A stretch of 48,702 nt of DNA from Guillardia theta CCMP2712 (lineage: Eukaryota; Cryptophyceae; Pyrenomonadales; Geminigeraceae): positions 444,344 through 493,045 of the forward strand of contig NW_005434615.1 in NCBI RefSeq assembly GCF_000315625.1, in the 5' to 3' direction. The notes under the pieces are model-generated. The model saw only the letters and a program-made list of their open reading frames with translations. It was not told the origin of the DNA and ran no database searches. This document shows positions 22,601-32,311 of the stretch, piece after piece. The stretch's first letter is position 1. The number at the start of each line of letters is the position of its first letter. Both the position numbers and the translations under genes were made by a program.

Positions 22601-22899
22601 ATTTTTCAATATGATAAGATGCATACTTCAGATCCAAATTCCACCAAGGCATCACCCGTGGGCCTGCAAAAATGAATGAGAAGCTGCTGCCAGGGTGAGT
22701 TATGGACCTTCCATCGGGCCCATGCTCAATCATGATCTTCACAATGTGAAATTGGGGTGCCGGATTGAAAGACTCCGACTTAAAGAAAGCTCGGATGTCT
22801 TCATCTTGTACTTTGAACGGAAGTCCTTCGTTCTGTCAGTCAGACATCTATCCCATTCGCAAGGCATCAAGTACCTCTACAACGGAGGACCCGACTCAT
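19696..22899 (-). CDS. U2AF large subunit with an extra N-terminal hnRNP-H-type RRM, about 565 aa
   Basis: I placed 26 exons from 22832 down to 19696 with every junction in phase, plus a 9-nt candidate first exon 22899-22891 (MSR). Order of domains: a quasi-RRM with EGLPFKVQDEDIRAFF, GRPTGDALVEF and GDRYVELRR; an RS domain (RRRSRSRSRNRDHRSRDRD, RERERRRSRSRSRG); a U2AF-ligand-type Trp motif NWDKPPEFG; RRM1 (RVYVGNLP, KHFAFIEV, RVNRPHDYVPP); RRM2 (RIHVGNLL, NFGFVEM, GRPADYVP); and a UHM starting EVVVIRNMMSDDDL and ending near YMDPARVEEVQ. The UHM, RRM pair and Trp motif are those of the splicing factor that binds the polypyrimidine tract and pairs with the small U2AF subunit in the nucleus. The N-terminal quasi-RRM is not part of usual U2AF65. 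No in-frame Met separates it from the RS domain. One exon is only 15 nt (22336-22322). The 5' end is the least certain part. Confidence 0.88.
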
Positions 22900-23429
22900 T
22901 TCAAAGAATCTTCTATCAAAACCAAGACATCAGAAACTGCTGCAATTATTTCCCGATCGTAGGATTTTTATCCTCGATAACGTGCAATCATTAAACTACA
23001 AGGCTATCAATTCGCAGAAACTTTTGCTGAATCAATAAAACATTGGGAGAAACATTTCACAGGACAAGTTTTCCATTTGTCGCTTCATAAAAGGAAGTGT
23101 GAAAAGTTGAAACAGCCTTTGATGAATATCCCACCAAGTCCACATAAAATTTCTTTCTAGCATTGCCGAGATCGAAAGGATCTTCATGTAGTCAGCCAGA
23201 ACCTAAGCTGCTAAGCTCGCTGATGCGGAAGAGCTAAGAAACTATTTATCCTACTTTGATCCAACAACTTATCCTGATCAGCTTACACATAAACTAAGCT
23301 TACGGGATTCAAGACTTTCTTTACATAGAAATTTCAAGCCAAGGCTCAGACAAGATGCCTTCTCGATTGCTGTCGAGTTTCATGCAAGGCCAACCTCTCG
23401 CTCGCTCGCTCCACTGGACTCTCACCCTT

Positions 23430-23990
23430 CTGCTCCTCATTTCCCATCCTCCCTCGCTCTCATATCCTCTCATTCCCCATCCTCCCTCGCTCTCATATCC
23501 TCTCATTCCCCATCCTCCCTCGCTCTCATATCCTCTCATTCCCCATCCTCCCTCGCTCTCATATCCTCTCCTCATCCTCCCTCGCTCTCATATCCTCTCA
23601 TTCCCCATCCTCCCTCGCTCTCATATCCTCTCATTTCCCATCCTCCCTCGCTCTCATATCCTCTCATTCCCCATCCTCCCTCGCTCTCATATCCTCTCAT
23701 TCCCCATCCTCCCTCGCTCTCATATCCTCTCCTCATCCTCCCTCGCTCTCATATCCTCTCCTCATCCTCCCTCGCTCTCATATCCTCTCCTCATCCTCCC
23801 TCGCTCTAATATCCTCTCATTCCTCATCCTCCCTCGCTCTCATATCCTCTCCTCATTCTCCCTCGCTCTCATATCCTCTCCTCATCCTCCCTCGCTCTAA
23901 TATCCTCTCATTCCTCATCCTCCCTCGCTCTCATATCCTCTCCTCATTCTCCCTCGCTCTCATATCCTCTCCTCATTCTCCTCCTATCCC
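23430..23990. repeat. Minisatellite, about 26-33 bp units
   Basis: About 17-20 copies of a pyrimidine-rich unit with core CCTCCCTCGCTCTCATATCC. Long units (33 bp) continue with TCTCATTCCCCAT; short ones (about 26 bp) with TCTCCTCAT. Long units dominate at the left and short units at the right, with a few base changes (TCTAATATCC, TCATTCTCC). Frames across it (SHPPSLSYPLIP and its reverse) are repeat artefacts. Confidence 0.9.
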
Positions 23991-24901
23991 TTCACGTCTT
24001 TCTTCTTCGCACGCGTCCTGCTTCCCGCCCTCCTCCCGCTTCCTCCGCCCTGACCACCCCCACCCCCCTATTCTCCTCGAGAACCACGGTTCTTGCATTC
24101 ACCCTACCCATCTACATCCGGTTCTCTCTGACTGCCATGACCCCTACATCGTGTATTGGATGACCCCACTATTTAGCATCCCCTGCACTCCTCTGAGATG
24201 ACCACCCCTACATTTGCAGAGGATCTTACCTACCCATCTCTTGCCCCGTTGAAGTATGGGTGGGGGTATCAGTTTTGACCCTACCCTTCCTGAATCGATC
24301 AATCCTGAGCCTGACCACCCCGTCATGATATGAGGTTCCTTTGATCTGACGTATGTCTATTCAGGTTCATATGATTCAGTTGCTGTCTTTTGCAAAAGCT
24401 CTACTGTAGCTCTGAGGTGAACTCGAATTGATAGATGATCGACCCACTGACACTAGACATGTCACCATCGTGATTTAAAAGTAGTGTAGCACTTCTTGTC
24501 CAAGCTCTGACATGTGTAGCGTAGACTGTTAAAGCTCAACTCAGTTTCCGTCTGAATTCATGCACCCTGGATTCAGTGCGCTTCAACACTGCCAAATTAA
24601 CCACAAGTGAAGCTGTGTGAGGACTGACAGTTTACTTCAAAAAATTTATATGAAAGACCTTAACATTGTCCTCACTTCAGAATGTTTTTCACATTTAGCC
24701 TGAATTACGTTTGGCTGAGTAAGTTTTGTTTTTAATCAATGTAGAAATACTCATATAGTGTCTGGAGCCGACATACTGTAACAGCACATAACCACATATG
24801 ATCTCACCGAAAATTTCATTACAACAACATCACAGATTCACATGCAGCGGATGTAAAATCATCAAGATCTTCTCAAATAATATCAAACCAGTCTTTCATA
24901 T
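23991..24901. other. Intergenic region downstream of the starch synthase gene
   Basis: The left third is C-rich (CCACCCCCACCCCCCTATTC, GACCACCCC repeats), the complement of the G-rich spacer style. The right part is AT-rich and should hold the 3' untranslated region of the starch synthase. No frame is convincing. Confidence 0.45.
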
Positions 24902-26877
24902 TTAGTTGGTTGGGGCGCCAATCTCCAGGAAAGTATTCACATACTGCTTGGCAGCTCTTGTCCAGCTGTAGTCCTTGGCAGCAGCCATGGCGTTGACCTG
25001 CATCTGCTTGTACTTGTCCTTGTTGCCGTACAAGGAAATGGCGCGGTTGAAGTTCTTCACGAGCATCTCGACATCCGCAGGGGTGATGTCGTCCTGATCA
25101 ACCTCGTGCTCCATTACCAACCCGGTCTCCATGTCACTGACGGTGTCCAGCAAACCTCCAGTAGGGCAAACGATGGGCAAAGTTCCGAACCTCATTCCCT
25201 CCATTTGCACCAGACCGCAGGGCTCATACCTAGAGGGCATGATGGCGAAGTCAGCGGCGGCGTAGGTCTTGTACTTCTCCTGGCCCTTGAAGGAGAGGAC
25301 AGCCTTGAAATTGTTGGGATATCTCTCCTCCAGTTCCGCAGCAACCTCCTCCAGCTCCTCAATGCCAGAGCCCATGGTGACAAACTGAGCGTTCATGCCT
25401 CCCTTGAGCGCTGAATCGATGGCCTCGAACATGATGTCAACTCCCTTCTGTGCATCGAGACGTCCCATGAAAACAAACATGGGGATGTTCTCGTCAACAG
25501 CAAAGCCCTAAGACATGTCAGACTTAACAATACAAATACAAGTTCACTCACCAACGACTTCTGCATGGCAGTCTTGCCCTGGGCCTTCTTCTCGAGACTG
25601 GCACCGTCGTACATGATGTCGAGTCCGAGCTCAGCGTTGCTTGGGTTGACGATGTCCTCAACGCCGTTCAAGATGCCCTTGATGCCAGTCTTGGTCAGGA
25701 TCTTCTCGAGCTCAGCACCCTTGGCGGAGCTGGAGGCAACCTCCTTGGCATACTGAGGGGAAACGGTGAGGACGGCATCGGAGAACTTGATGGCTCCAGT
25801 CAAGAAGTTGAGGACGTCCATGGGAGGGTTGGGGATCTCGACGGACTCCTTCAAGCCCTTGGAAGCCTTCTTTTGACGTCCAACCTTGAGGGGCTGCTTG
25901 GTGACCATTTCGTCCACCATCGCCTGGGGGAGACGAAGACGGGAGGCAGCGTTGGGATCATAGGGGAAGCGACCCTGGAATACCATGTTGTGAAGAAGGC
26001 AAGCGCTCTTGGCCTTGAACCATCCAGTGCCCTCCTTCTGAGCCTTCTTCAAGTACATGGGTACCAAGGCAGCATGCCAGTCATTGGCAACGAAAATGAC
26101 ATCCTGGCCATAGGGGTATCCGCCGAGAGAAAGCTTCTCGGTTGCAGCCATTGCAGCAGCGCAGAACATAGCGAACCTGAGCTGATTGTCCTCGTAGTCC
26201 TTGCCCCACTTGGGACCATAGAGCTTCTGCTTGGACAATCCCCAAACCTTCTCCAAGAAGAGAGGATGGTCAACAAACACGCGGTCGACACCCTTCTTGA
26301 AGGCGTGGAAGAAGCGGACGGTGGTGGTGGTGTCCCCCAAAGGAACTTCAGCGGTAAACTCAGTGTCCCAGGCATCGTAGTACTGATCGTAGCGGGGAGC
26401 AATGGACATCACACGATGTCCCAGCTTGGCAAGGGCGCGAGGAAGACCGTCACAAACCTGAGACAAGCATGTCAGATGCTTTGAATTTCAGACACAAACA
26501 AGACCCACCGCTCCGAGTCCTCCAGTCACAGACCACGGGGCGATCTCAGCAGACACGAACACAATCTGAAGCTTCTGGTCGGGAACAATGGCATCGGAAC
26601 CGGCACCACCACGGAGGGACATGCGAAGATCCTCGCAAGTCATGAAGTTACGGGTCACCTTGCTGCCACCCTGGGGCACGTAGGCTTCTGGATCCCCATA
26701 CTTGTCATCCTCACCCTTGCCCTCCTTGGACAAGCGGAGTGCACTGCGAGTGAGCGATGGGATTCTGTGGGATGAAGAGAACGAAGACACGCCAGTGGAA
26801 GCGTTGGAAGGGGTGAGAGAGAGGAGGGAGAGGGAGAGGGAGAGGACTGCCGCCGCTGACAGAACGGAACGGCGCAT
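24902..26877 (-). CDS. GBSS: Granule-bound starch synthase (GT5), about 626 aa
   Basis: Three exons in phase: 26877-26509, 26457-25552, 25507-24902, with introns of 51 and 44 bp. Residues 1-26 form a signal peptide (SLSLLSLTPSNA), followed by a Ser-rich transit-like stretch. The GT5 domain starts at VFVSAEIAPWSVTGGLGAV and continues with ALAKLGHRVMSIAPRYDQYYDAWDT, a signature of plant GBSS. Later motifs are GVEDIVNPSNA, FMGRLDAQKGVD, MPSRYEPCGLVQMEGMRFGT and CPTGGLLDTV. The protein elongates linear alpha-glucan (amylose) from a nucleotide-glucose at the starch granule. In the first motif the usual K-T-G-G-L-G-D reads V-T-G-G-L-G-A. In cryptophytes starch lies in the periplastid space; a signal peptide without Phe at the cleavage site fits that place, which is inference. 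The start is the only Met before the hydrophobic core. Confidence 0.93.
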
Positions 26878-29008
26878 GGCAGCGGGTTGGGATGCAGCAC
26901 AGCACCGCGAGGAAGCTTGAGGGCAGAAGAAAGAGCAGGGGGACCCGCCAGCAGCATGAAGGGTTACGTTGGGGGGAGGGTACTGGGACCCCTGTTGAAT
27001 CCCTGCAAAAGCAGGGTAGGGGTGCCATCACCCACCTACTCTCTTCCATGATTTTGACACTGGGTGGTGATCTTGCGATGGGGAAGCAGTACTGTAATAT
27101 ATTTAAGTAAACTTTTGTTTACTAATTGAATCCCCTTTAATACCACAAAAAGTTTAGATATCAAAATCGTGCGGTGTTTTGGTGGTCTCAGTGATGAGGC
27201 ACATTGGGAGAGGGTAGGAGGGTAATCGGGGCGTATGGGGGTCGTAAAAAAGGGGTCCAGACCCTCAGGGGAGGTAGGGTGCTAACAAGCCCTACCCCTA
27301 CATATGACCAATTAACAACGGGAAGGGTGGGGTATAGAGACCACCCCATCAGTACGAAATGAGGGTTATCAACAAAGATTTTAAAGATGGGGGCGAGATG
27401 GTATCATTCTCAGACCCCAATAGGTAGGAAATAGGACTTCCTACTGATGATTGATAACCACCCGTTCTATCATCATGCAGGGACGGGGTCCACGGTTGTT
27501 GGGACTCGAAGTGTGAATGATCGCAGTGGACCCGGGGTGGGGTGGTTTTCGAGGAATTTGTAGGGTGGGGTGAAGGATCCTAGTCGTAGGCGTAGATTCA
27601 GTTTTGACACTACAGAAGGGGGTAAAGGAAGGTGTGATCGGGGGTGGGGTGGTCTTATGAAGGTACGACAAATACGCCTCGGTAAAGGCAAAAAGGTGTT
27701 GCAGTGGTGGGGGTGGGACAAGGGATGGTGTAGGGGTACGAGAGCCCTCCCCTCTGGGAGGTGTAAATGTACTTTCACATGAACCTGGGGGGTAGGGTGG
27801 TAGAGAGGGGTAGTCGAATGATGAAGCTCTCAATGCTCGCCGAAGTTCGACATTTGCTGTAGATGGTAGGGTGATGACGGCGAGAAGGAGGGGTTCACCA
27901 TGGCGGAAGGGGACCGATCAGGACGTCGAACTGTTGCAGGTACGAAGGTAAGGCATTTCCTTGTAGGGGGGTAGGGTAATGAAAGATGGGGTGGGTACAG
28001 GGTGGGTGAAGGTTATGTTGAGCTACAAATAGTGAGGGTGGGGTAGTGGGATGGGACGCAAAGACTCGAAAGGGGGCAAGGCTCTGACGTCGTTTCAGTC
28101 GATTGGAGAGACAATACGATACCAGGGGGTGGGGTGGATAGGGGATTCCCTTTAGAGCGTCAGACTGAACCCTGAGGCAGGAAATAGGGGGTGGGGTGGT
28201 GGCAATTCCCGAAACTTGACGTCCGGCAGTGTGCAACATGGGGGTGGGTGGATACGAGGGGGGCTGAGGGTTGGTTTGGGGAGTCGCGGAATGAATCATG
28301 AGCTCCCGGAATGCTGAAAGAGTAGGATTAGGCTGTTGACTAAACATTCATGGTTCAATCAAATGGGGTTTTGAGGGGCCCAATCAAAAAGGGACGGTTC
28401 ATTCTTTGTTGACCCTCAAAGATCCTCGTGGGACGGTCGGACTCCAGTAGCCTGTCACGGAAGTCACGCGCGAGTCACCACTGTGACCGAACAAAGACTC
28501 TTAGCAAGTTGCCGGGGTGCCACGGTGACTCGGCGTGACTCGCCCGGCACGGCCGCCGGGCGGGGGCGGCCGGCGGCGGGCCCCGCGGCGCCGGCGGCCC
28601 GGGCCCCGCCGGCCCGACCCGGGCCCCGCTGTACGGTAGCGGCTCGCCGGGGTAGTACGGTAGCCTTTGAAGTCCCAGCCCGGGCGGCGGCTTCAACTTG
28701 CGGCGGCCGCGCCGCGCCGGCCAATCATTGACGGAGCCTTTCAAGGCCCGACTGATGAGTCACCGGGTTCAACGTCCGATCGCCGGAGTCGGCCCGGCGG
28801 ACAGTGACTCCGGCGGCCGCTAGAGAGACTGCTGGCGGATCATAGCAGATCCGGCGGATCATCAGTGCATTGAAAGATTTTACTATCATTGATTCATTCA
28901 GTGAAGGGCATCAAGACGAACCCTCGAGAGTTTACAAGTTGAAGTCAGGGAAGAGGGCACAGGTGATGAGCATGTACAGGAGCTGATTGACCGTCATACG
29001 GTTGGCCA
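26878..29008. other. Long intergenic region, G-rich with a GC island
   Basis: 2.1 kb between divergently placed control regions. 26960-28330 is full of GGGGTAGGGT, GGGGTGGG and GGTGGGGTGGTC runs on the + strand. 28460-28830 is a sharply GC-rich block listed separately. No open frame has family features. Confidence 0.5.
28460..28830. other. GC-rich island with TGACTC/GAGTCA motifs
   Basis: Core 28540-28720 is nearly all G and C (GGCGGGCCCCGCGGCGCCGG, CCCGGGCCCCGCCGG) and far above the composition of its surroundings. Five copies of the hexamer TGACTC or its complement lie around it (about 28471, 28523, 28533, 28754, 28803), and TACGGTAG occurs twice. Its nature is unknown: a promoter CpG island, a mobile fragment or a structured spacer are possible. 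Confidence 0.55.
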
Positions 29009-32000
29009 TCAGTACGAGGTCGGGACGAGGACGTAGCCGCATGTCATGTCGCCGTTTCTGTCTCGCGGGTCGCAGGGGACGAAGTCGATCGCTTGTGACT
29101 TCTTCACTCTCCATCCCAGCCGAGACAAGAATCGCCTGACATGCTGCTGATCCTCGGGCACCTGATGGTCCAACAGGCTCTCGTAGGAGCTTGGCCAGTC
29201 CAGCACCGTCGGCAAGGTGAGGAGGGAGTGACTCAAGTAGAGCGATCGAGCGCTCTGGAAGGCAAGCGAGTCTTTCCAGTCGCTCTCCATCCGCTCGAAG
29301 GGGCTCTCGTCGACTATGTCTTGAGCGCTGAGGATAGCCTCCAGTAGCCTCCCGCACACGTGGACCGTGTTGACCTCTGCTGTCTGCTCCAGCTGCTCCG
29401 CCAGGTTCGCCGCGTCTCCGAGCAGGTGGAAGCGAGCTTGCGACCTGCCCAGCAGCCCGCAGGCAACGTCGCCGATGCCGATGCCGATCCTGCAGTTGAG
29501 CTGATGCCTGCGAGACTCGTTGTACCTCTTGAGAGTGGAGATCATCTTGCGAGCGAGGTCGAGCACAAGCAGGCAGGTCGTCTTCGTCTCGTCTCTGGTC
29601 TGCCAGTCGTCGCCGTCAGGCAGCCACCCGGCCACTATGTACGCGTCTCCGATGGTGTCCATCTTGTAGAGCTGGAGGGTGACGACGCTCTTGTCGAAGC
29701 TCGAGAAGATTTCGTGGATCATCCGGGCCAGCAGGAGGGGGTTGAGGTCTCTTGACATTGTAGTGAACTTGCAAATGTCGAGCTGAAGGACAACCGCCTT
29801 CTTCATGGCGCAGCGAGACTCGAGGGGCTTGAGCAGGAGATCCTCTGCCACACTCTGAGGCATCAGGTCCCCCAGGATCTTCTGGAGCTTCCGGAGCTCG
29901 ATGGCGTAAGCCTTGTAGAGCCTCCAGTGGATCCGCTCGACGCGCTCGAACTTTCGCTTGAGGGTCCAGGACGTGAAGCAGGTCAGGAGGAGCTCGAGGA
30001 CGATCGCTCCTCGTCCCTCCTTGTGGCTCTTGAGCGAGATGAGGAGGATGGGCACAGAGCCTGCCACGAGGTTGATGTAGAGGTTCTGCTGCCGGGAGAC
30101 GCCGCTGACAAGCGAGTGAAAGCTCGAGAAGACGCAGGTAAAGATTATGCTCCAGCCGTCGTCTGCCCCATGCAGATTCGCGTACAGGGAGGAGAGGAAG
30201 AAAAGAAGCTTGATGCCGATGAAACTCCACTGGCATGTCTCCCATGTGCATCGCTCAAGAAACGCGAAGGTGATGAGAAGTAAGCTCAGTACAAAGTTCA
30301 AGCACAAATTTGCTGTGAGGATGCGGAACACCATGCTCCTCTCCTCCTCCACCTCCTCGGGAAGGTCTCTTGCCGCCGCCTGCCATCCACCAGAGAAGTT
30401 GATAGCAACGAACTGGATGAGGACAGCGCAAGAGTGGACGACGACGCCGAGGCAGAGGAATCTGCGGTGCTTCGCCGTGTAGCTCGCAAGGAACTTTCGC
30501 TCAGTCTGCGCGTGCACGAAGCAAGACTCGCTCGCGTCAATCTCATAGCGGGCCCCTCGAATCACCTTAAGCGTCGAGCTGCTCAGAAAGTCGATGTCCC
30601 TGGCATGCGAGAGGTCTAACGCCTGCCAGGCGGAGGGGGAAGAGGAGGTTGAGGAGGCCATCGTGGGACTGGAGCAGCACGACTCCTTCCTCGGCTCGAA
30701 GGAGGTGTAGCTGTCCTCAGCCCTCTTCACTTCGTCAACCTCCATGCGACCCAGACCTTTGATGTCGAGATGCTTGTAAGCCTGACACGTCAGGCTGTCT
30801 CGATGCTCATCGATCAGCTTGGAAAATTCTGGAGTGCACAAGACGCGGTTGGCAGGCGAGTGCTTGCACAGGCGAGCTGCGATGTTGGTTGTGTTCCCGT
30901 ACACACAGTAGTACTTGCGATGAATCCCCACGATGGCTCCAGCAACGTCGCCGTAGCTAATCCCGACCTTAAGGCTCAGCTCCGTGTCGTTCAACCTGTA
31001 AAGCTTGACAGTATCAATCAGCTCACAAGCCAGTGACGCCATGGCTGCGGCATGATGCCTCGAGTCTCCATGCTCATCGTTGCTGTCAAGCGGCTTGGAG
31101 GCACGCGGGCACGTGATGATGTACCAGTCGCTGACATGCTGATACTTGTACATGCCATACCTCGACACAGCTGCATCGAACGATTCGAAGATGCTGTTCA
31201 GCAGTTCAAAGCACTGGCCCGCTGGAATCTGCTTGAAGGATTCTCTAGGTTCCACTGAGCAAAACATGACGACACAGTCCTTGATGGTGGTTCCGAACAT
31301 CTTGTCGCTGCTCTTGTTGCCTGCGAGCTTGCCGACCACGCTTTCCGGCACGAGGTTCTTCACAATCCTCCTGTTCTCTTCTGCGACGTACTTGGTCTTC
31401 TTGGCTAAGATGAACTTTTGAATCTCTTCTTGATAGTTGCGACAACAGACAACAGAGCTTGCAACGCCTATGACGAGCTGGAACAAAACGAGCGCATAGT
31501 CTGCCGAGAGGGTAGAGCCAGAAAGAAAGATGACAAATAAGAGAGAGAGAGTCGAGAAGAGACACAGAGCAAGCGCAGCCTTGCCGCTTGCTCGGAAGAT
31601 GATCGAGTTGATTGAAGAGATGAGAAGCAGGACGGCTCGATGACCTCCCGTCACCATGTTGCCACATCCAGAGCTCTCAAACGATGGCCAGAACCACAAT
31701 GTTCGCAAAGGATCCAGGTCTCTACAGTTGCGAATGCTCCAGCCCTTCTGCACCGACCTGCTCACTTGGATCCATGGAGCTGGTCCTTGCTTCCTGTAGC
31801 TGGCTTGAAGGTCTTCGAGGAGATAGGGCACTGTGGCGGTGACGACCGAGAATGCAAGGAACGCAACGACGATGAAGTCATAGTTGCGCATGTTCCACAA
31901 CCTGAACTTCTTGTCGCTGAGAGTCCTACCCAAGAAGAAGCAGAAGAGGGAGTTAAGTAAGAAGGGGCAGTAGGTCAGCGAGTAGACCACTAACTTCTTC

Positions 32001-32189
32001 CCTGCTGCCAGCGCTTGAAAGCCTTTTAGGATGAAAACGAGAAGATATGCAGGAGTTGCGTATTTGATGCAAAATTGAATTTCTGTGGTGGAGTAACGTG
32101 CTTCTTGAAATTCGCACTTCCAATCTTCCCGAAAAGTTGTGACGCTGATCATGTCCAAGTGGTCTCGGTCGTGATTGCGCTTTCCAAGA

Positions 32190-32225
<36 letters not shown>

Positions 32226-32311
32226 AATGACTCAGGTTTGAGATATGTCATTGTTTTGATATGTGACAGATGCAACTTGTTCCTGTTCAAAACCCAAGTC
32301 CTGACATTCAA
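29009..32311 (-). CDS. Transmembrane class III nucleotidyl cyclase, 1100 aa, two 6-TM blocks and two catalytic domains
   Basis: One uninterrupted frame of 1100 codons. After a polar N-terminus with a Ser run (from a GAC repeat) come six hydrophobic segments (about 80-300), catalytic domain C1 (about 310-510), six more hydrophobic segments (about 610-780) and C2 (about 810-1000). This M1-C1-M2-C2 order is that of animal membrane adenylyl cyclases. C1 keeps the transition-state Asn and Arg (YGNTTNIAARL) but has FCSV where the first metal Asp should be. C2 keeps both metal Asp (LQLDICKFT, TIGDAY) but has NLAEQ, lacking the Arg. So one composite active site is expected at the C1/C2 interface. Base-selecting positions are Gln (KYQHVSD) and Cys (YYCVYG) in C1, neither a plain adenylyl nor guanylyl pattern, so I leave cAMP or cGMP open. 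Confidence 0.88.
32194..32226. repeat. (GAC)n tract coding a Ser run in the cyclase
   Basis: Eleven GAC units on the + strand, read as TCG Ser codons on the minus strand near residue 35 of the cyclase. It is in frame and does not break the gene. Confidence 0.85.

Noticed and set aside
22860-22920. First exon of the U2AF-type gene encoding SSVVE before the quasi-RRM
   Set aside because: It keeps phase but has no start codon in reach and needs a further unseen exon; the ATG-AGT-CGG microexon at 22899 is simpler, though also unproven.
23321-23900. Open frames over the minisatellite (SHPPSLSYPLIP units and the reverse-strand GYESEGGWGM units)
   Set aside because: They follow the repeat period exactly and have no unique sequence beyond it.
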